A stretch of DNA of 64,000 bases from Cyclobacteriaceae bacterium (GCA_958296015.1 CATQIH010000003.1:61939-125938), one strand, 5' to 3'. Counted from the stretch's first letter, positions 15,870 to 26,050 are shown. Notes: a model not told the origin generated them from the letters alone. Translations and numbers: made by a program.

Positions 15870-16757
15870 TCACACATCACATATCTCGACACCTTCCTGG
15901 AGGGAAGCCAGGGGTTTTCCGGATTGTGGCACAAACTCCTGCGCAATGAAACCATCAAAGCCGGTATCCAGAATGGCTTTGACAATAGCAGGATAGTAGA
16001 GTTCCTGGGTCTGGTCGATCTCTGCTCTACCCGGCACGCCGCCTGTATGATAATGAGAAATATAGGGATGGTGTTCTTTGATGGTGGCAATCACATCGCC
16101 TTCCATAATTTGCATATGGTAAATGTCGTATAGGAGTTTGAAGTTCTCCGAACCTATCATCTTGCACAAGTCAACACCCCATACAGTATGGTCACACATA
16201 TAATCAGGATGGTTTACCTTGCTGTTGAGCAGTTCCATCACCACCAGTACCTTGTGTTTTTTTGCCAGCGGCATGATCTGCTTCAATCCTTCGGCACAGT
16301 TTTTCATGCCTGTCTGATCGTCCATACCCTCCCGGTTGCCAGAAAAGGTAATGATCTGATCAAGTCCTGCTTCGGCTACCATTGGAATGACTTTCTCATA
16401 CATGGCTATCAGCTTTTTGTGGTTTTCCTTCCGGTTCCAGCATTTGGTAATGCCAAAGTCTTCTTCCCAGTAGGAAGCCATTGCACAGGTAAGTCCGTGT
16501 TTCTTTAGTACTGGCCATTCATCGGGACCCAGCAGCTCTACAGACTGCAAGCCCATGTTTTTGGCCGCCACGCAAAACTCATCCAGCGGAATGTCGTTGT
16601 AGCACCACTTGCATACAGATTGTTTGATGTTGCCCTTCAGCACCATTGGCTTTACGGGAAGATAAGAAGTAGCCTTTGACATAAAAGGAGTAGCGAAAGC
16701 AGCAGTAGTACCCACTATTTTCTTCAGTGCATTTCTGCGGTCATGTGTGTTTGTCAT
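15870..16757 (-). CDS. Exported hydroxypyruvate isomerase-like TIM-barrel protein
   Basis: 295-residue sugar phosphate isomerase/epimerase (AP endonuclease 2 family) barrel. The N-terminus has a twin-arginine-like signal, DRRNALKKIVGTTAAFATPF, so export by Tat is likely. Metal-binding-type motifs include VVMELLNSKVNHPDYMCD (Glu) near 170-188, LLYDIYHMQIMEGD near 208-221, HYHTGGVPGRAEID near 235, and GFIAQEFVPQ near 270. These fit the hydroxypyruvate isomerase subgroup. The substrate in vivo is unknown. It is divergent from nhaC, and its 3' end abuts the GGAGAC-type repeats. Confidence 0.85.
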   Translation of the reverse strand: MTNTHDRRNALKKIVGTTAAFATPFMSKATSYLPVKPMVLKGNIKQSVCKWCYNDIPLDEFCVAAKNMGLQSVELLGPDEWPVLKKHGLTCAMASYWEEDFGITKCWNRKENHKKLIAMYEKVIPMVAEAGLDQIITFSGNREGMDDQTGMKNCAEGLKQIMPLAKKHKVLVVMELLNSKVNHPDYMCDHTVWGVDLCKMIGSENFKLLYDIYHMQIMEGDVIATIKEHHPYISHYHTGGVPGRAEIDQTQELYYPAIVKAILDTGFDGFIAQEFVPQSGKPLASLQEGVEICDV

Positions 16758-16845
16758 GAATGTAATCAGTTGATTGTTGTAAACTCAAGATACAGCATTT
16801 TGCCGAACCGTCAACTAATTTGGTGTTGTTTGCCTGATTCTTTCT

Positions 16846-16853
16846 TATATTTG
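16846..16853 (+). promoter_or_regulatory. Bacteroidota-type -7 box just before nhaC
   Basis: TATATTTG fits TAnnTTTG, with TTTG candidates for -33 at 16,819-16,822 and 16,829-16,832. The expected transcription start coincides with the nhaC ATG at 16860, so the message would be leaderless or nearly so. Confidence 0.45.
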
Positions 16854-16859
16854 GCGTTT

Positions 16860-18350
16860 ATGACACATCACATTACCAAACGAGAACCTACACTATGGGA
16901 AGCACTCATTCCTGTGGTCTTCCTGATTGCCCTGCTCTCTGTCAATGTTATCTATATCTTCAAAGATGAGGCTATTGAAGGCTCCAATCAGATTGTGCTG
17001 ATCTTATCGGCTACGGTGGCAGCACTGGTGGCTTTGCGTACGGGTATCCACTGGGAAGAAATGCAGGATGGTATTGTCAAAAGTATCAGTGCCTCTATGT
17101 CGGCCATTCTTATTCTGCTGCTGATTGGTGCGCTGGCAGGTACCTGGATGCTGAGCGGCATTGTGCCTGCTATGATTTACTACGGACTAAAAATACTAAA
17201 CCCTACGATTTTTCTGGTAGCGGCCTGTGTGATCTGTGCCATCGTATCAGTGGCCACCGGTAGTAGCTGGTCTACAGTAGCTACGGTGGGTATTGCCTTG
17301 CTAGGTATTGGCAGAGCATTGGGCCTTTCCGAAGGAGTTATTGGAGGAGCAATCATTTCAGGAGCCTATTTTGGCGATAAAATGTCTCCACTGTCAGATA
17401 CCACCAACCTGGCACCGGCAATGGCAGGCACCGATCTGTTTACCCACATCCGCTATATGATGCTCACCACCGTACCTTCTATGACCATTACGCTGATTAT
17501 TTTCCTGATCATAGGGTTCACCGGTAAACATGCAGAGCCTGCTGCCGGCATCGATGACGTGCTTGCTGCACTAGATCATGCGTTCAACATCAACGGCTGG
17601 TTGTTTATTGTGCCTGTTGTGGTGATCGGGATGATCGTCCGAAAAGTGCCTGCGCTGCCGGCATTGCTGGCAGGCACCTTGTTGGGTGGGCTGTTTGCTA
17701 TTATTTTTCAGCCGCAGGCCATACAGGCTGTAGCTGGTGGTAGTACAGGCCCTACGGCTACCTATGTGGCAGTGATGAAGTCTATTTATACTAATATCAG
17801 CATTCCTACCGAAAGTGATATGGTCAACAAGCTATTATCTACCAAAGGAATGTCGGGTATGCTCAATACGATATGGCTGATCATTTGTGCGATGGTCTTT
17901 GGCGGGGTAATGGAATCGGCAGGCATGTTGCAGCGTATTACCTCATCCATTGTGCAGTATGCAAAGTCGACTGGCTCACTGATTGCCTCCACGGCTTTTA
18001 CCTCTATATTCTTCAATTTTACAGCGTCTGACCAGTATTTGGCCATTGTAGTACCTGGGCGGATGTACGCTGATACCTACCGAAAAAGAGGGCTAAAGCC
18101 CGAGAACCTAAGCCGAACGCTGGAAGACTCCGGTACGGTCACTTCCGTACTGATTCCCTGGAATACCTGTGGGGCCACACAGGCTTCTGTACTTGGCGTA
18201 GCCACCTTAGTCTATGCGCCCTTTTGCTTTTTTTGTATCATAAGCCCGCTCATGACCATGCTCTATGGCTATCTGGGCATCAAAATAGCCTATTATGATC
18301 AGCAGGAGAAACAGCCGGAAGAATATCTTGTAGAGAAGAAGGCATTGTAG
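16860..18350 (+). CDS. nhaC: Na+/H+ antiporter NhaC
   Basis: 496-residue NhaC-family antiporter of the inner membrane with about twelve hydrophobic segments. Conserved stretches are LIGALAGTWMLSGIVPAMIYYG, ATGSSWSTVATVGIALLG near 135-155, GAYFGDKMSPLSDTTNLAPA near 172-191, and the C-terminal TASDQYLAIVVPGRMY and EDSGTVTSVLIPWNTCGA. The start at 16860 was chosen over an in-frame codon 39 residues upstream because the extension is not conserved-looking and would overlap the promoter. It exchanges cytoplasmic Na+ for protons. Confidence 0.9.
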   Translation: MTHHITKREPTLWEALIPVVFLIALLSVNVIYIFKDEAIEGSNQIVLILSATVAALVALRTGIHWEEMQDGIVKSISASMSAILILLLIGALAGTWMLSGIVPAMIYYGLKILNPTIFLVAACVICAIVSVATGSSWSTVATVGIALLGIGRALGLSEGVIGGAIISGAYFGDKMSPLSDTTNLAPAMAGTDLFTHIRYMMLTTVPSMTITLIIFLIIGFTGKHAEPAAGIDDVLAALDHAFNINGWLFIVPVVVIGMIVRKVPALPALLAGTLLGGLFAIIFQPQAIQAVAGGSTGPTATYVAVMKSIYTNISIPTESDMVNKLLSTKGMSGMLNTIWLIICAMVFGGVMESAGMLQRITSSIVQYAKSTGSLIASTAFTSIFFNFTASDQYLAIVVPGRMYADTYRKRGLKPENLSRTLEDSGTVTSVLIPWNTCGATQASVLGVATLVYAPFCFFCIISPLMTMLYGYLGIKIAYYDQQEKQPEEYLVEKKAL

Positions 18351-18371
18351 AAAATTTATCAACTATTACGT

Positions 18372-18968
18372 ATGTTCCCTCAACAAATCACCAAAGAAGA
18401 AGTCAACCTATTACCTTTGCAAAAGTATGAGGGAAAGGTAGTGGTAATCACCGACCGGGAGAAACTGAAAGAAGCCATAGTAGAAATCAGGCAGGAGCAA
18501 GCCGTAGGGTTTGATACCGAGACAAAACCTGCTTTTAAAAAAGGCGTTTGGCATCATATATCATTGCTCCAAATAGCAAGCAGCCAGAAGGTGTATCTTT
18601 TTCGCCTCAACCATACGGAGTTCACCCAGGAAATCGCAGACCTCTTTGCCAGTCCGGCCATTCAAAAGGTAGGCATCAGCATACGCGATGATCTCAAGCA
18701 ATTACAGAAACTAGCCGAAAAATACCACATCTCTTTTCAACCCGACAATATTCTGGAACTGAATGACGTGGCAAAAGAACTGGGCGTACAACATGCAGGT
18801 GTGAGGAACCTGACGGCCATCTTTCTTCAATTCAGGGTGTCTAAATCGCAGCAAACCTCCAACTGGGAGAACCCGCACCTTACAGAAAAGCAGATACGCT
18901 ATGCAGCTACAGATGCCTGGGTATGCCTGGAAATCTACCATCGCTTAGCCTATCAGGGTTATATCTGA
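18372..18968 (+). CDS. 3'-5' exonuclease of the RNase D / DEDDy type
   Basis: 198-residue single exonuclease domain. The Exo I motif is [11 protein letters not shown] near 52-62. Exo II includes [16 protein letters not shown] near 105-120. Exo III is [15 protein letters not shown] near 178-192, with the Tyr-less/Asp pattern typical of WRN- and RNase D-like proteins. No HRDC domain is present, so the protein is shorter than RNase D. Its last 10 bp overlap the convergent accC end. The substrate (RNA or DNA ends) is not evident. Confidence 0.85.
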   Translation: MFPQQITKEEVNLLPLQKYEGKVVVITDREKLKEAIVEIRQEQAVGFDTETKPAFKKGVWHHISLLQIASSQKVYLFRLNHTEFTQEIADLFASPAIQKVGISIRDDLKQLQKLAEKYHISFQPDNILELNDVAKELGVQHAGVRNLTAIFLQFRVSKSQQTSNWENPHLTEKQIRYAATDAWVCLEIYHRLAYQGYI

Positions 18969-20320
18969 ACGTAATCGCTGATATCCGAAAGGTCAAAGCT
19001 ATCCATAAAGGCTGTGGTAAAGTCTCCCGACCTGAATTTCGGATCGTCCATCAGCTTGATATGGAATGGGATGGTGGTATTGATGCCTTCTATGATAAAT
19101 TCCTGCAACGCCCTTTTCATACGTTTGATCGCATCTTCCCTGTCCTGTCCGCTCACAATCAGCTTGGCGATCATGGAGTCGTAGTTAGGAGGAATGGTAT
19201 ATCCGGCATATACGTGGCTGTCTACCCTTACGCCGTGGCCGCCTGGCAAGTGCAGGTTGGTGATTTTTCCAGGACAAGGCCGGAAGTTATGTGCCGGGTC
19301 TTCTGCATTGATTCGGCACTCTATGGCATGCATGGTCGGGTAATAGTTCTCTCCGGAAATAGTGACACCCACCGCTACTTTGATCTGTTCTTTGATCAGG
19401 TCGAAGTTAGTCACTTCTTCTGTGATGGGGTGCTCTACCTGAATCCTAGTATTCATCTCCATAAAATAGAAATTTCTGTGCTTATCTACCAGAAACTCAA
19501 TCGTACCGGCTCCTTCATAGCTGATGGCCTCTGCTCCGGCAATGGCAGCCTTTCCCATCTTGTCGCGCAGCTCTTGGTCCATGAAGGGCGAAGGGGTTTC
19601 TTCCAGTAGCTTCTGATGGCGACGCTGGATAGAACAATCTCTTTCTGACAGGTGACATGCACGGCCATTTTTATCGCCTACTATCTGAATTTCTATGTGC
19701 CGTGGTTCTTCTACAAATTTTTCCAGGTAAAGACCATCATTGCCAAAAGATGCACTGGCTTCGCGGCGGGCCTCGTCCCAGGCTTTCTGAAAGCCGCTTT
19801 CGTCTTTAACAATGCGCATACCCTTGCCACCACCACCGGCGGTAGCTTTAAGGATGACAGGGTAACCCACCTTTTTGGCTATAGACAAACCAGAAGCAAC
19901 ACTCTGCAACAAGCCTTCAGAACCCGGAATGGTGGGGACGCCTGCCTGTTTCATAGTGGCCTTAGCCGTAGCCTTATCGCCCATTTTGTTGATCATATTA
20001 GGCGACGGACCTATAAATTTGATGCCATATTCCTCACAAATACGGGAAAACTCTGCGTTCTCCGACAAAAACCCATAGCCCGGATGGATGGCATCGGCGT
20101 TGGTGATTTCTGCCGCAGCAATAATATTTGGGATGTTCAGATAGGATGCGCTACTGGCTGGCGGGCCAATACAAACTGCCTCATCCGCAAAACGCACATG
20201 CAGACTGTCTTTATCAGCCGTAGAGTAAACAGCCACTGTGCTGATTCCCATTTCGCGGCAGGTCCGGATCACTCTGAGGGCAATCTCTCCCCGGTTGGCA
20301 ACTAATATTTTTTTAAACAA
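18959..20320 (-). CDS. accC: Biotin carboxylase subunit of acetyl-CoA carboxylase
   Basis: ATP-dependent carboxylation of the biotin carried by AccB, the first half-reaction of fatty-acid synthesis. The 453 residues start [19 protein letters not shown], the canonical N-terminus, so the TTG codon at 20318-20320 is taken as a genuine non-ATG start. The ATP-grasp motif [11 protein letters not shown] is near 165, and the catalytic [16 protein letters not shown] is near 290. It lies 66 bp downstream of accB and is the last gene of the fatty-acid cluster. Confidence 0.95.
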   Translation of the reverse strand: MFKKILVANRGEIALRVIRTCREMGISTVAVYSTADKDSLHVRFADEAVCIGPPASSASYLNIPNIIAAAEITNADAIHPGYGFLSENAEFSRICEEYGIKFIGPSPNMINKMGDKATAKATMKQAGVPTIPGSEGLLQSVASGLSIAKKVGYPVILKATAGGGGKGMRIVKDESGFQKAWDEARREASASFGNDGLYLEKFVEEPRHIEIQIVGDKNGRACHLSERDCSIQRRHQKLLEETPSPFMDQELRDKMGKAAIAGAEAISYEGAGTIEFLVDKHRNFYFMEMNTRIQVEHPITEEVTNFDLIKEQIKVAVGVTISGENYYPTMHAIECRINAEDPAHNFRPCPGKITNLHLPGGHGVRVDSHVYAGYTIPPNYDSMIAKLIVSGQDREDAIKRMKRALQEFIIEGINTTIPFHIKLMDDPKFRSGDFTTAFMDSFDLSDISDYVQI

Positions 20321-20386
20321 AGCAACTACTGATTACAATAGACAAATAGGTAAGCAAAAAATGAGTGTAGATACTGTCTGATGCAC

Positions 20387-20893
20387 TTAGGACGGATCAA
20401 CCAGAAACAGGGGCTGATCATACTCCACCGGTGAAGCATCGTCTGTCAGTACTTTAATGATCGTGCCTGAAACTTCAGACTCTATTTCGTTGAACAGCTT
20501 CATGGCCTCGATGATGCATACGGCCTGCCCGGCACTTATCTTGTCTCCCACTTGCACAAAAACACCTGCGTCAGGATTAGGCGACCTATAAAACGTCCCG
20601 ATCATAGGCGACTTGATGGTCAGCGTTTTGCTGTCCTCTTCTTCTGTTTGATCTTCTTTCTTCTCAGCATTGCCAGGGGATTGCGAGGCAGGAGCAAAGT
20701 TGCCTGAAGCAGCTACAAGCCCGGTAGAATCATGCGGCATGGCCGACAGCGCAGGCTGTATAAAATTTTGCTTGATTTTGGCAGGGGTGTGCTTTTTAAC
20801 TTTAAGTTTAATTTCACTCGTCTCGAGATTTACTTCATCGAGGCCGGATTTAGATATAAAGTCCAAAAGCTCCTGTATTTCGGTGGCTTTCAT
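20387..20893 (-). CDS. accB: Biotin carboxyl carrier protein of acetyl-CoA carboxylase
   Basis: 168-residue carrier. The N-terminal part (1-40) fits the usual helical region, a Pro/Ala-rich, then acidic linker follows (about 40-90), and the biotinyl domain contains CIIEAMKLFNEIE with the biotinylated Lys near 135. Its ATG lies 8 bp after the reconstructed end of efp, an arrangement common in Bacteroidota, with accC next. The gene is complete and has normal length. Confidence 0.95.
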   Translation of the reverse strand: MKATEIQELLDFISKSGLDEVNLETSEIKLKVKKHTPAKIKQNFIQPALSAMPHDSTGLVAASGNFAPASQSPGNAEKKEDQTEEEDSKTLTIKSPMIGTFYRSPNPDAGVFVQVGDKISAGQAVCIIEAMKLFNEIESEVSGTIIKVLTDDASPVEYDQPLFLVDPS

Positions 20894-20901
20894 AGATTGT
20901 G

Positions 20902-21466
20902 TTACTTTACTCTTTCGTAATATGATTTGGTTCGGGTATCTACTCTGATTTTTTCATCCTGATCAACGAAAAGCGGCACCTGTACTTCTGCACCCGTGTT
21001 GAGCGTTAGCGGGTTTGGTGGTGTTGGTAGCCGTATCTCCTTTGATGCCAGGCTCAGTATAAGTGACTGTGAGTTCTACAAAAGCAGGCAGTTCGCAGCT
21101 AAGCACCGTTTCTGTTTCATCGTGCACAATCACATCTACCTCCTGCCCGTCGGTTAAAAACTCCGGAGCATTGATTTTACTTTCTTCTATCATTACTTGC
21201 TCAAAGGTGTTGCTATCCATAAAATGGTAGCCCATTTCATCCTTATACAAGTACTGGTGTGGCCGCCTTTCGATACGGGCCGTCGTTACTTTTACACCTG
21301 AGTTAAAGGTGTTTTCCAGTACTTTGCCGGTGGTGAGACTTTTGAGCTTGGTACGTACAAAAGCACTACCTTTGCCTGGCTTTACATGCTGAAACTCTAC
21401 GATAGTGAATAGATCGTGGTTATACTCGATACAAAGGCCGTTTCTAAAATCTGCTGTTGTTGCCAT
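20902..21466 (-). CDS. efp: Elongation factor P, with a one-base frameshift
   Basis: Relieves ribosome stalling at polyproline stretches. The N-terminal KOW-like domain has the modified-Lys loop [13 protein letters not shown] near 27-39. The first frame runs to [12 protein letters not shown] near 146 and then degenerates, ending at 20963. One base at about 21,004 must be skipped; the next frame then gives [12 protein letters not shown] and [13 protein letters not shown] and stops at 20902, 8 bp before accB. The restored product of 187 residues equals the family length. Because EF-P is strongly conserved, a sequencing or assembly error is as likely as a true mutation. No slippery motif for programmed shifting is visible. 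Confidence 0.85.
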
Positions 21467-21559
21467 AAAAAACTAAATGAGGTTGAACAGTCTTGCAAGA
21501 TAAGTAAATAGTTGGGTTGACAATCGCAATGTTGGTTTTAAAAAAAATGCCCAACAGTA

Positions 21560-22555
21560 TCAGCTATCATATCCCCACACCAGGTAGGTGGCTCCCCAGG
21601 TGAAACCGCCGCCAAAAGCAGCCATGATGATGTTATCTCCTTTTTTGAGCTTGGATTCGTAATCCCACAGGCACAAGGGGATGGTGCCGCTGGTGGTGTT
21701 GCCGTATTTATGGATGGTGTACATCACCTTTTCTTGCCCAATACCCATACGCTCGGAAGTAGCGTTAATGATCCTTTTGTTGGCCTGATGCGGCACCAGC
21801 CAGGCAATGTCATCTGCTGTCAGGTTGTTTCGCTTCATAATCTCTGCCGATACATCTGCCATATGCTTAACGGCATATTTGAACACTGCGGCACCTTCCT
21901 GGTACACATAGTGTTCGCGTGCCATCACAGACTCTATAGTAGTAGGTCTGCGGCTACCGCCTGCTTTTAGGTGAAGATGCTGTACGCCGCTGCCATCTGA
22001 TTTCAAATAAGAATCCATCAAACCAACCGGCTCTTGCGTAGGCTCCAGCATAACAGCAGCAGCCCCATCACCAAAAATAATACAGGTAGCACGATCCCGA
22101 TAGTCTATAATAGACGACATCTTATCGGCACCTACAACGATCACTTTTTTGTACGTACTAGCCGTAATAAATTGCGCACCTGTGACCAAACCATACAAAA
22201 AGCCGGAACAGGCAGCCTGCAAATCGAAACCAAATGCATTTTTAGCCCCTATCTTATCTCCAATGATATTGGCAGTAGCCGGAAAAATCATATCTGGCGT
22301 GGTAGTAGAGCAAATGATCAGGTCAATCTCGGCGGGGTCTGTATTGGTTTTTTGCAGCAATTCTTCTATGGCCTTCACTGCCATTACAGAAGTACCCTGG
22401 TCTTTTCCTTTCAGAATACGGCGTTCTTTGATGCCCGTCCGTGTGGTGATCCACTCATCGGTGGTGTCTATGATAGACTCAAGTTCCTTATTAGTGAGAA
22501 CATAATCAGGAACATGCCCTCCTACACCAGTGATAACCGCTCTAGTTGTGCTCAT
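21560..22555 (-). CDS. fabH: Beta-ketoacyl-ACP synthase III
   Basis: Starts fatty-acid synthesis by condensing acetyl-CoA with malonyl-ACP. The 331 residues are of normal length. The catalytic Cys is in DLQAACSGFLYGL near 114, His in WLVPHQANKRI near 254, and Asn in YGNTTSGTIPLCLWD near 284. Family features are the N-terminal ITGVGGHVPDYVLTN and C-terminal AAFGGGFTWGA. It follows plsX by 41 bp and is part of the DUF177-to-accC cluster. Confidence 0.95.
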   Translation of the reverse strand: MSTTRAVITGVGGHVPDYVLTNKELESIIDTTDEWITTRTGIKERRILKGKDQGTSVMAVKAIEELLQKTNTDPAEIDLIICSTTTPDMIFPATANIIGDKIGAKNAFGFDLQAACSGFLYGLVTGAQFITASTYKKVIVVGADKMSSIIDYRDRATCIIFGDGAAAVMLEPTQEPVGLMDSYLKSDGSGVQHLHLKAGGSRRPTTIESVMAREHYVYQEGAAVFKYAVKHMADVSAEIMKRNNLTADDIAWLVPHQANKRIINATSERMGIGQEKVMYTIHKYGNTTSGTIPLCLWDYESKLKKGDNIIMAAFGGGFTWGATYLVWGYDS

Positions 22556-22596
22556 GTAATCTTTTTTAAATTGGTAATAGCTGTTTTATGTATCAG

Positions 22597-23547
22597 CTAT
22601 TCTTGCCGCCGGCCAAATGCATCACGTATTTTGAGGTGGATGTTGGTCTGCGCCATTTTTCCGGCAACCTGTAGCATATTTTTGATGGCCATTCCTGTAG
22701 AAACTCCATGACCAATAATGACGTTGCCGTTGACGCCCAACACCGGGCTGCCTCCAATAGCTTCATAGTTTAGCTGATTGAAAAACGGATCGGATATATT
22801 TCTTTTGTGCAACAAATCATAAATAGATTCTGCCATTTTCAGAATCACATTTCCTACATATCCGTTGCAGATCATCACATCTGATTTGCCAGAAAAGATG
22901 TCTCTACCTTCAATATTACCGACAAAATTGATGTTTGCATTGTTTTTAAGCAGTTGATAGGCAGCCTGAGCAATCTGGGTGCCTTTTTTTTCTTCTTCAC
23001 CAATATTGATAATCGCTACTTTTGGCTTTGCTATATCATATACATACTCGACATACAACGACCCAAGCTGGCCAAACTGCTCTAGCATTTCAGGTTTCAC
23101 TTCTGCGTTGGCACCCACATCGAGTATGATGCCAAAAGTGCCATCTTCGCGGGGCGCAAAGCTGGCCAGAGCAGGGCGGATCACTCCTTCACAAGGTTTC
23201 ACAGAAAACATGGCACCTACATGCATAGCACCGGTGTTGCCTGCACTGCAAAAAGCCTGCACTTGCTCTTCCTGCATCAACTTAAATCCAACAGCGATGC
23301 TGGAGTTGGGCTTTTGGCTAAGTGCCTTGGTTGGATGTTCGTTCATGCCGATTACTTCACTGGCATGAACTATTTCAATAGCAGATGAATCTACCTCCTT
23401 TTGGGCAAGTTTTTCTTCAATCGCTTTTTTGTCGCCAATCAGCACTATCTGATTGCCATCTTGAAGATCCTCTACAAAGAGTTTTACACCCTCTATGGTT
23501 GCCTCAGGAGCAAAATCACCACCCATTGCATCTAGTGCAATCTTCAT
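22597..23547 (-). CDS. plsX: Phosphate acyltransferase PlsX
   Basis: Makes acyl-phosphate from acyl-ACP for phospholipid synthesis. It has 316 residues. Family motifs are [17 protein letters not shown] at the N-terminus, [14 protein letters not shown] near 100, and [14 protein letters not shown] [15 protein letters not shown] near 205. The ATG overlaps the TGA of rpmF (ATGA), so translation of the two is coupled, a conserved arrangement in many bacteria. Confidence 0.95.
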   Translation of the reverse strand: MKIALDAMGGDFAPEATIEGVKLFVEDLQDGNQIVLIGDKKAIEEKLAQKEVDSSAIEIVHASEVIGMNEHPTKALSQKPNSSIAVGFKLMQEEQVQAFCSAGNTGAMHVGAMFSVKPCEGVIRPALASFAPREDGTFGIILDVGANAEVKPEMLEQFGQLGSLYVEYVYDIAKPKVAIINIGEEEKKGTQIAQAAYQLLKNNANINFVGNIEGRDIFSGKSDVMICNGYVGNVILKMAESIYDLLHKRNISDPFFNQLNYEAIGGSPVLGVNGNVIIGHGVSTGMAIKNMLQVAGKMAQTNIHLKIRDAFGRRQE

Positions 23548-23741
23548 ATCTTAGGCTTATCTTCTTTTTCCATCACTACTTTACCTTTGTAGTAAAGCTT
23601 ATCTTCAGACCAGTGCGCTCTATGATACAGGTGAGGTTCGCCGGTGGTAGGGCAAATGGCAATGGTCTTTGGAGTCGCCTGATGATGCGTTCTTCTTTTA
23701 TCTCTCCTTGATTTGGATATTTTTCGTTTTGGATGTGCCAT
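23544..23741 (-). CDS. rpmF: 50S ribosomal protein L32
   Basis: 65-residue protein, [20 protein letters not shown], the typical basic L32 start, with [14 protein letters not shown] in the middle. The two CxxC zinc pairs of some L32 proteins are absent (only CPTTG with one Cys), as in the zinc-independent form. It lies between the DUF177 gene and plsX, and overlaps plsX by 4 bp. Confidence 0.95.
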   Translation of the reverse strand: MAHPKRKISKSRRDKRRTHHQATPKTIAICPTTGEPHLYHRAHWSEDKLYYKGKVVMEKEDKPKI

Positions 23742-23756
23742 CTTAATTATTGAATT

Positions 23757-24287
23757 TTAATTTTTAAGCTTTTTTAAAATATCCCATCTGGGATCTAACT
23801 GATCTTTGGTATCATCTTCTTGCTGGTTAGCAGCACCTGACGAATACACAATTTCACCTTCGGCAAAAGGACTGTCATTATCTTCATACCTGGGGTGTAG
23901 CTTTTTCATAGGTATGCTCAACCCTATAAACTCATAAATATACTGCGCCACATTGATACGCTGTGTATTTCGAGTAATAACAGCCAGTTCTTCCGAGAGT
24001 TCTTGCTCTTCGGCACCATACTGTAGGATAATTTGTTCTTTAGTGTCTAAAGGATAATCAAACTTTTCCAGGCTACGGTCGCACTCAAGCTCTACGGTTC
24101 CGTATATATGAAACTTGAGTACAATGAGCCTTTCCTGCTTGTCCAGCGTTATATCTGCCTGGAGCTTACCCTCACTGATCAAGCTATTCTCAAAATGTTT
24201 GAAGAAATCCTGACGGATGTTGTACTGATATTCATGTGCCTTGTTAGGCAGCTTATAAATATCAATATCATAAGCTTTTAATTTCAT
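23757..24287 (-). CDS. DUF177 (YceD-like) protein
   Basis: 176-residue protein of the DUF177 family, encoded before rpmF in most bacteria and implicated in 23S rRNA accumulation. Visible features are LEFHIYGTVELECDRSLE-like KFHIYGTVELECDRSLE near 75-90 with the single conserved Cys, and a long acidic C-terminal part including the late stretch DPRWDILKKL, common to Bacteroidota members. It starts the rpmF-plsX-fabH-efp-accBC cluster. Confidence 0.88.
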   Translation of the reverse strand: MKLKAYDIDIYKLPNKAHEYQYNIRQDFFKHFENSLISEGKLQADITLDKQERLIVLKFHIYGTVELECDRSLEKFDYPLDTKEQIILQYGAEEQELSEELAVITRNTQRINVAQYIYEFIGLSIPMKKLHPRYEDNDSPFAEGEIVYSSGAANQQEDDTKDQLDPRWDILKKLKN

Positions 24288-24316
24288 CGCTTTCTCCCCT
24301 GTTTTCTTTGAGTTTG

Positions 24317-24324
24317 CAAAGTTA
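24317..24324 (-). promoter_or_regulatory. Bacteroidota-type -7 box of the DUF177-to-accC cluster
   Basis: Minus-strand TAACTTTG matches TAnnTTTG, 29 bp before the ATG of the DUF177 gene. It is preceded by A/T-rich sequence in which the -33 element is indistinct. It probably drives the whole cluster down to accC. Confidence 0.5.
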
Positions 24325-24500
24325 AGGATATAATTTTAATATTTAAAAACTATATAACGAATAACGTACTGTATATTACCTTGTTACGCTTCGTAAATAA
24401 CAATATATTTTCTAATTAATGACATTTGGCCCAAAATTTAAAGCTTGTTGTGAAATAATTTGACATACTCCCTTGTTTATTCGTATAGAACAGAACCGTT

Positions 24501-25697
24501 ATGAAGAGTTTACTATATATATGTACTGCATTGTTTTTTTTGACCCATCCTTTGTTTGCCCAGAATGGATACGCCCAGGCTGCTGAAGTGGGGAAAAGGA
24601 AGCCATTGCTGTTGGATGTGGACGTGCAGATTGATGCCACACAGGCTGTGAATGATATGTATAATTTCAAATTTGCGCAGGCAGAAAAACAGTTTCGCTG
24701 GATCAAACAAAAATATGCCTGGCATCCGCTTCCTTACTTCCTGCTGGGGCTAAGCGAGTGGTGGAAGATCGTTCCTAATATTGAAAACAAGCAATACGAT
24801 CGCAAATTCATTGCCTACATGGATACAGCCCTTGTAAAAGCGGATAGAATGCTGGAAGAAGATGAAGATGATCCGGAAGCCGCGTTTTTTATGGCTGCTG
24901 CTTATGCCTTTCAGAGCAGACTCTATTCGGAAAGGCACGACTGGGGGAAGGCTACCGTAGCAGGGAAAAACTCCCTTAAATACCTGGAACTCAGCAAAGG
25001 GCACGAAGATTTCAGCCCGGAACTGCTGCTGGGCGATGCCTTGTACAATTATTACGCAGAGTGGGTACCGGAAAACTATCCGTTGCTTCGCCCGGTGCTG
25101 ATGTTTTTTCCTGATGGTGATAAGCAACTGGGCATCAAGCAACTCAAGACGGTTGCCAATAATGCTTTCTACACCCGTACAGAGGCGCAGTACTTTCTGA
25201 TGAGAATTTTGGCAGAAGAAGGTGATAAGCCAGAAGAAGCGTTTTATATTTCAGAATATCTACACACAACTTTCCCTGACAATGCCTATTTTCACAGATA
25301 CTATGCCCGAATGCTCTACAGCAGGGGCCGCCTTCAGGAAGCAGAGACCGAAGCCAAAAGTATTCTGGCAAAAATAGACAGTAGTATGGCAGGCTACGAG
25401 GCTACCAGCGGACGCTATGCCAGTTTCTTTCTGGGCCAAATCTACCAAATGAAAGGGCAACTGAATGCGGCAGAAGAAGCCTACCTGAAATCTGTAGCAT
25501 TTTCCAAACAAGTAGGCGCAACAGATTCCGGTTATTACCTGTATTCATTGCTCAGCCTGGGAGAGATTGCGCAAACCAAAGGCGAGTACGATAAAGCCAA
25601 AGACTATTACCAGCAAGTGAAGAAAGATGCCAAACGCAAAAACAGGGTACACGAAAAAGCCAGGGAAAACTTGAAAGAACTCCGCAAGCTAAGATAG
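24501..25697 (+). CDS. Exported tetratricopeptide repeat protein
   Basis: 398-residue protein with a Sec signal peptide (MKSLLYICTALFFLTHPLFA, cleavage near FAQ) and helix-pair repeats along the rest. TPR-like motifs are at about 280-310 (RYYARMLYSRGRLQEAETEA) and 350-375 (LSLGEIAQTKGEYDKAKDYY). The N-terminal half has FKFAQAEKQFRWIKQ and aromatic-rich segments. The protein should be periplasmic. It is divergent from the DUF177 cluster. No enzymatic motif is visible, so a scaffolding role is likely but unproven. Confidence 0.8.
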   Translation: MKSLLYICTALFFLTHPLFAQNGYAQAAEVGKRKPLLLDVDVQIDATQAVNDMYNFKFAQAEKQFRWIKQKYAWHPLPYFLLGLSEWWKIVPNIENKQYDRKFIAYMDTALVKADRMLEEDEDDPEAAFFMAAAYAFQSRLYSERHDWGKATVAGKNSLKYLELSKGHEDFSPELLLGDALYNYYAEWVPENYPLLRPVLMFFPDGDKQLGIKQLKTVANNAFYTRTEAQYFLMRILAEEGDKPEEAFYISEYLHTTFPDNAYFHRYYARMLYSRGRLQEAETEAKSILAKIDSSMAGYEATSGRYASFFLGQIYQMKGQLNAAEEAYLKSVAFSKQVGATDSGYYLYSLLSLGEIAQTKGEYDKAKDYYQQVKKDAKRKNRVHEKARENLKELRKLR

Positions 25698-25717
25698 CAT
25701 CCTTTCAATGTACGTCC

Positions 25718-26050
25718 TTATTTGGCAGGGTCATGGCCCCAGTTCTTCAGGCTGTAGGCCCAGTGAGTATCTTTGGTGTTGCCCGAAGGCTTTTGCGCCA
25801 TATGTCTGCTCACATAGGAATTTACTTTTTGCATATGCTCATAGTCGCTGTCTATCAGTTCATCTTTTTTCTTCCTTTTGATATCAATGATACGTTTGGC
25901 TGATTTGCGGCCAATAGACTCCCCGTCGCCACTGTCTTGCCCAACAGCTTGGGATTCGTCTGTATCCAGCCATTTTTCTATCTCCGAAGGACTCATGTTC
26001 ACGTGATCAGAAAATTCCTGATAAATTTCGTTGTTGGATTTGCCTGACAT
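25718..26050 (-). CDS. DUF3140 family protein
   Basis: 110 residues, very acidic and Lys-rich, without hydrophobic segments. The order of blocks fits DUF3140: EFSDHVNMSPSEIEKWLDTD, then GESIGRKSAKRIIDIKRKKK, DYEHMQKVNSYVSRHMAQKP, and DTHWAYSLKNWGHDP at the end. Members occur in many soil bacteria and fungi; some are linked to DNA-binding or plasmid functions, but there is no established role. It is a single gene convergent with the TPR protein. Confidence 0.8.
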   Translation of the reverse strand: MSGKSNNEIYQEFSDHVNMSPSEIEKWLDTDESQAVGQDSGDGESIGRKSAKRIIDIKRKKKDELIDSDYEHMQKVNSYVSRHMAQKPSGNTKDTHWAYSLKNWGHDPAK

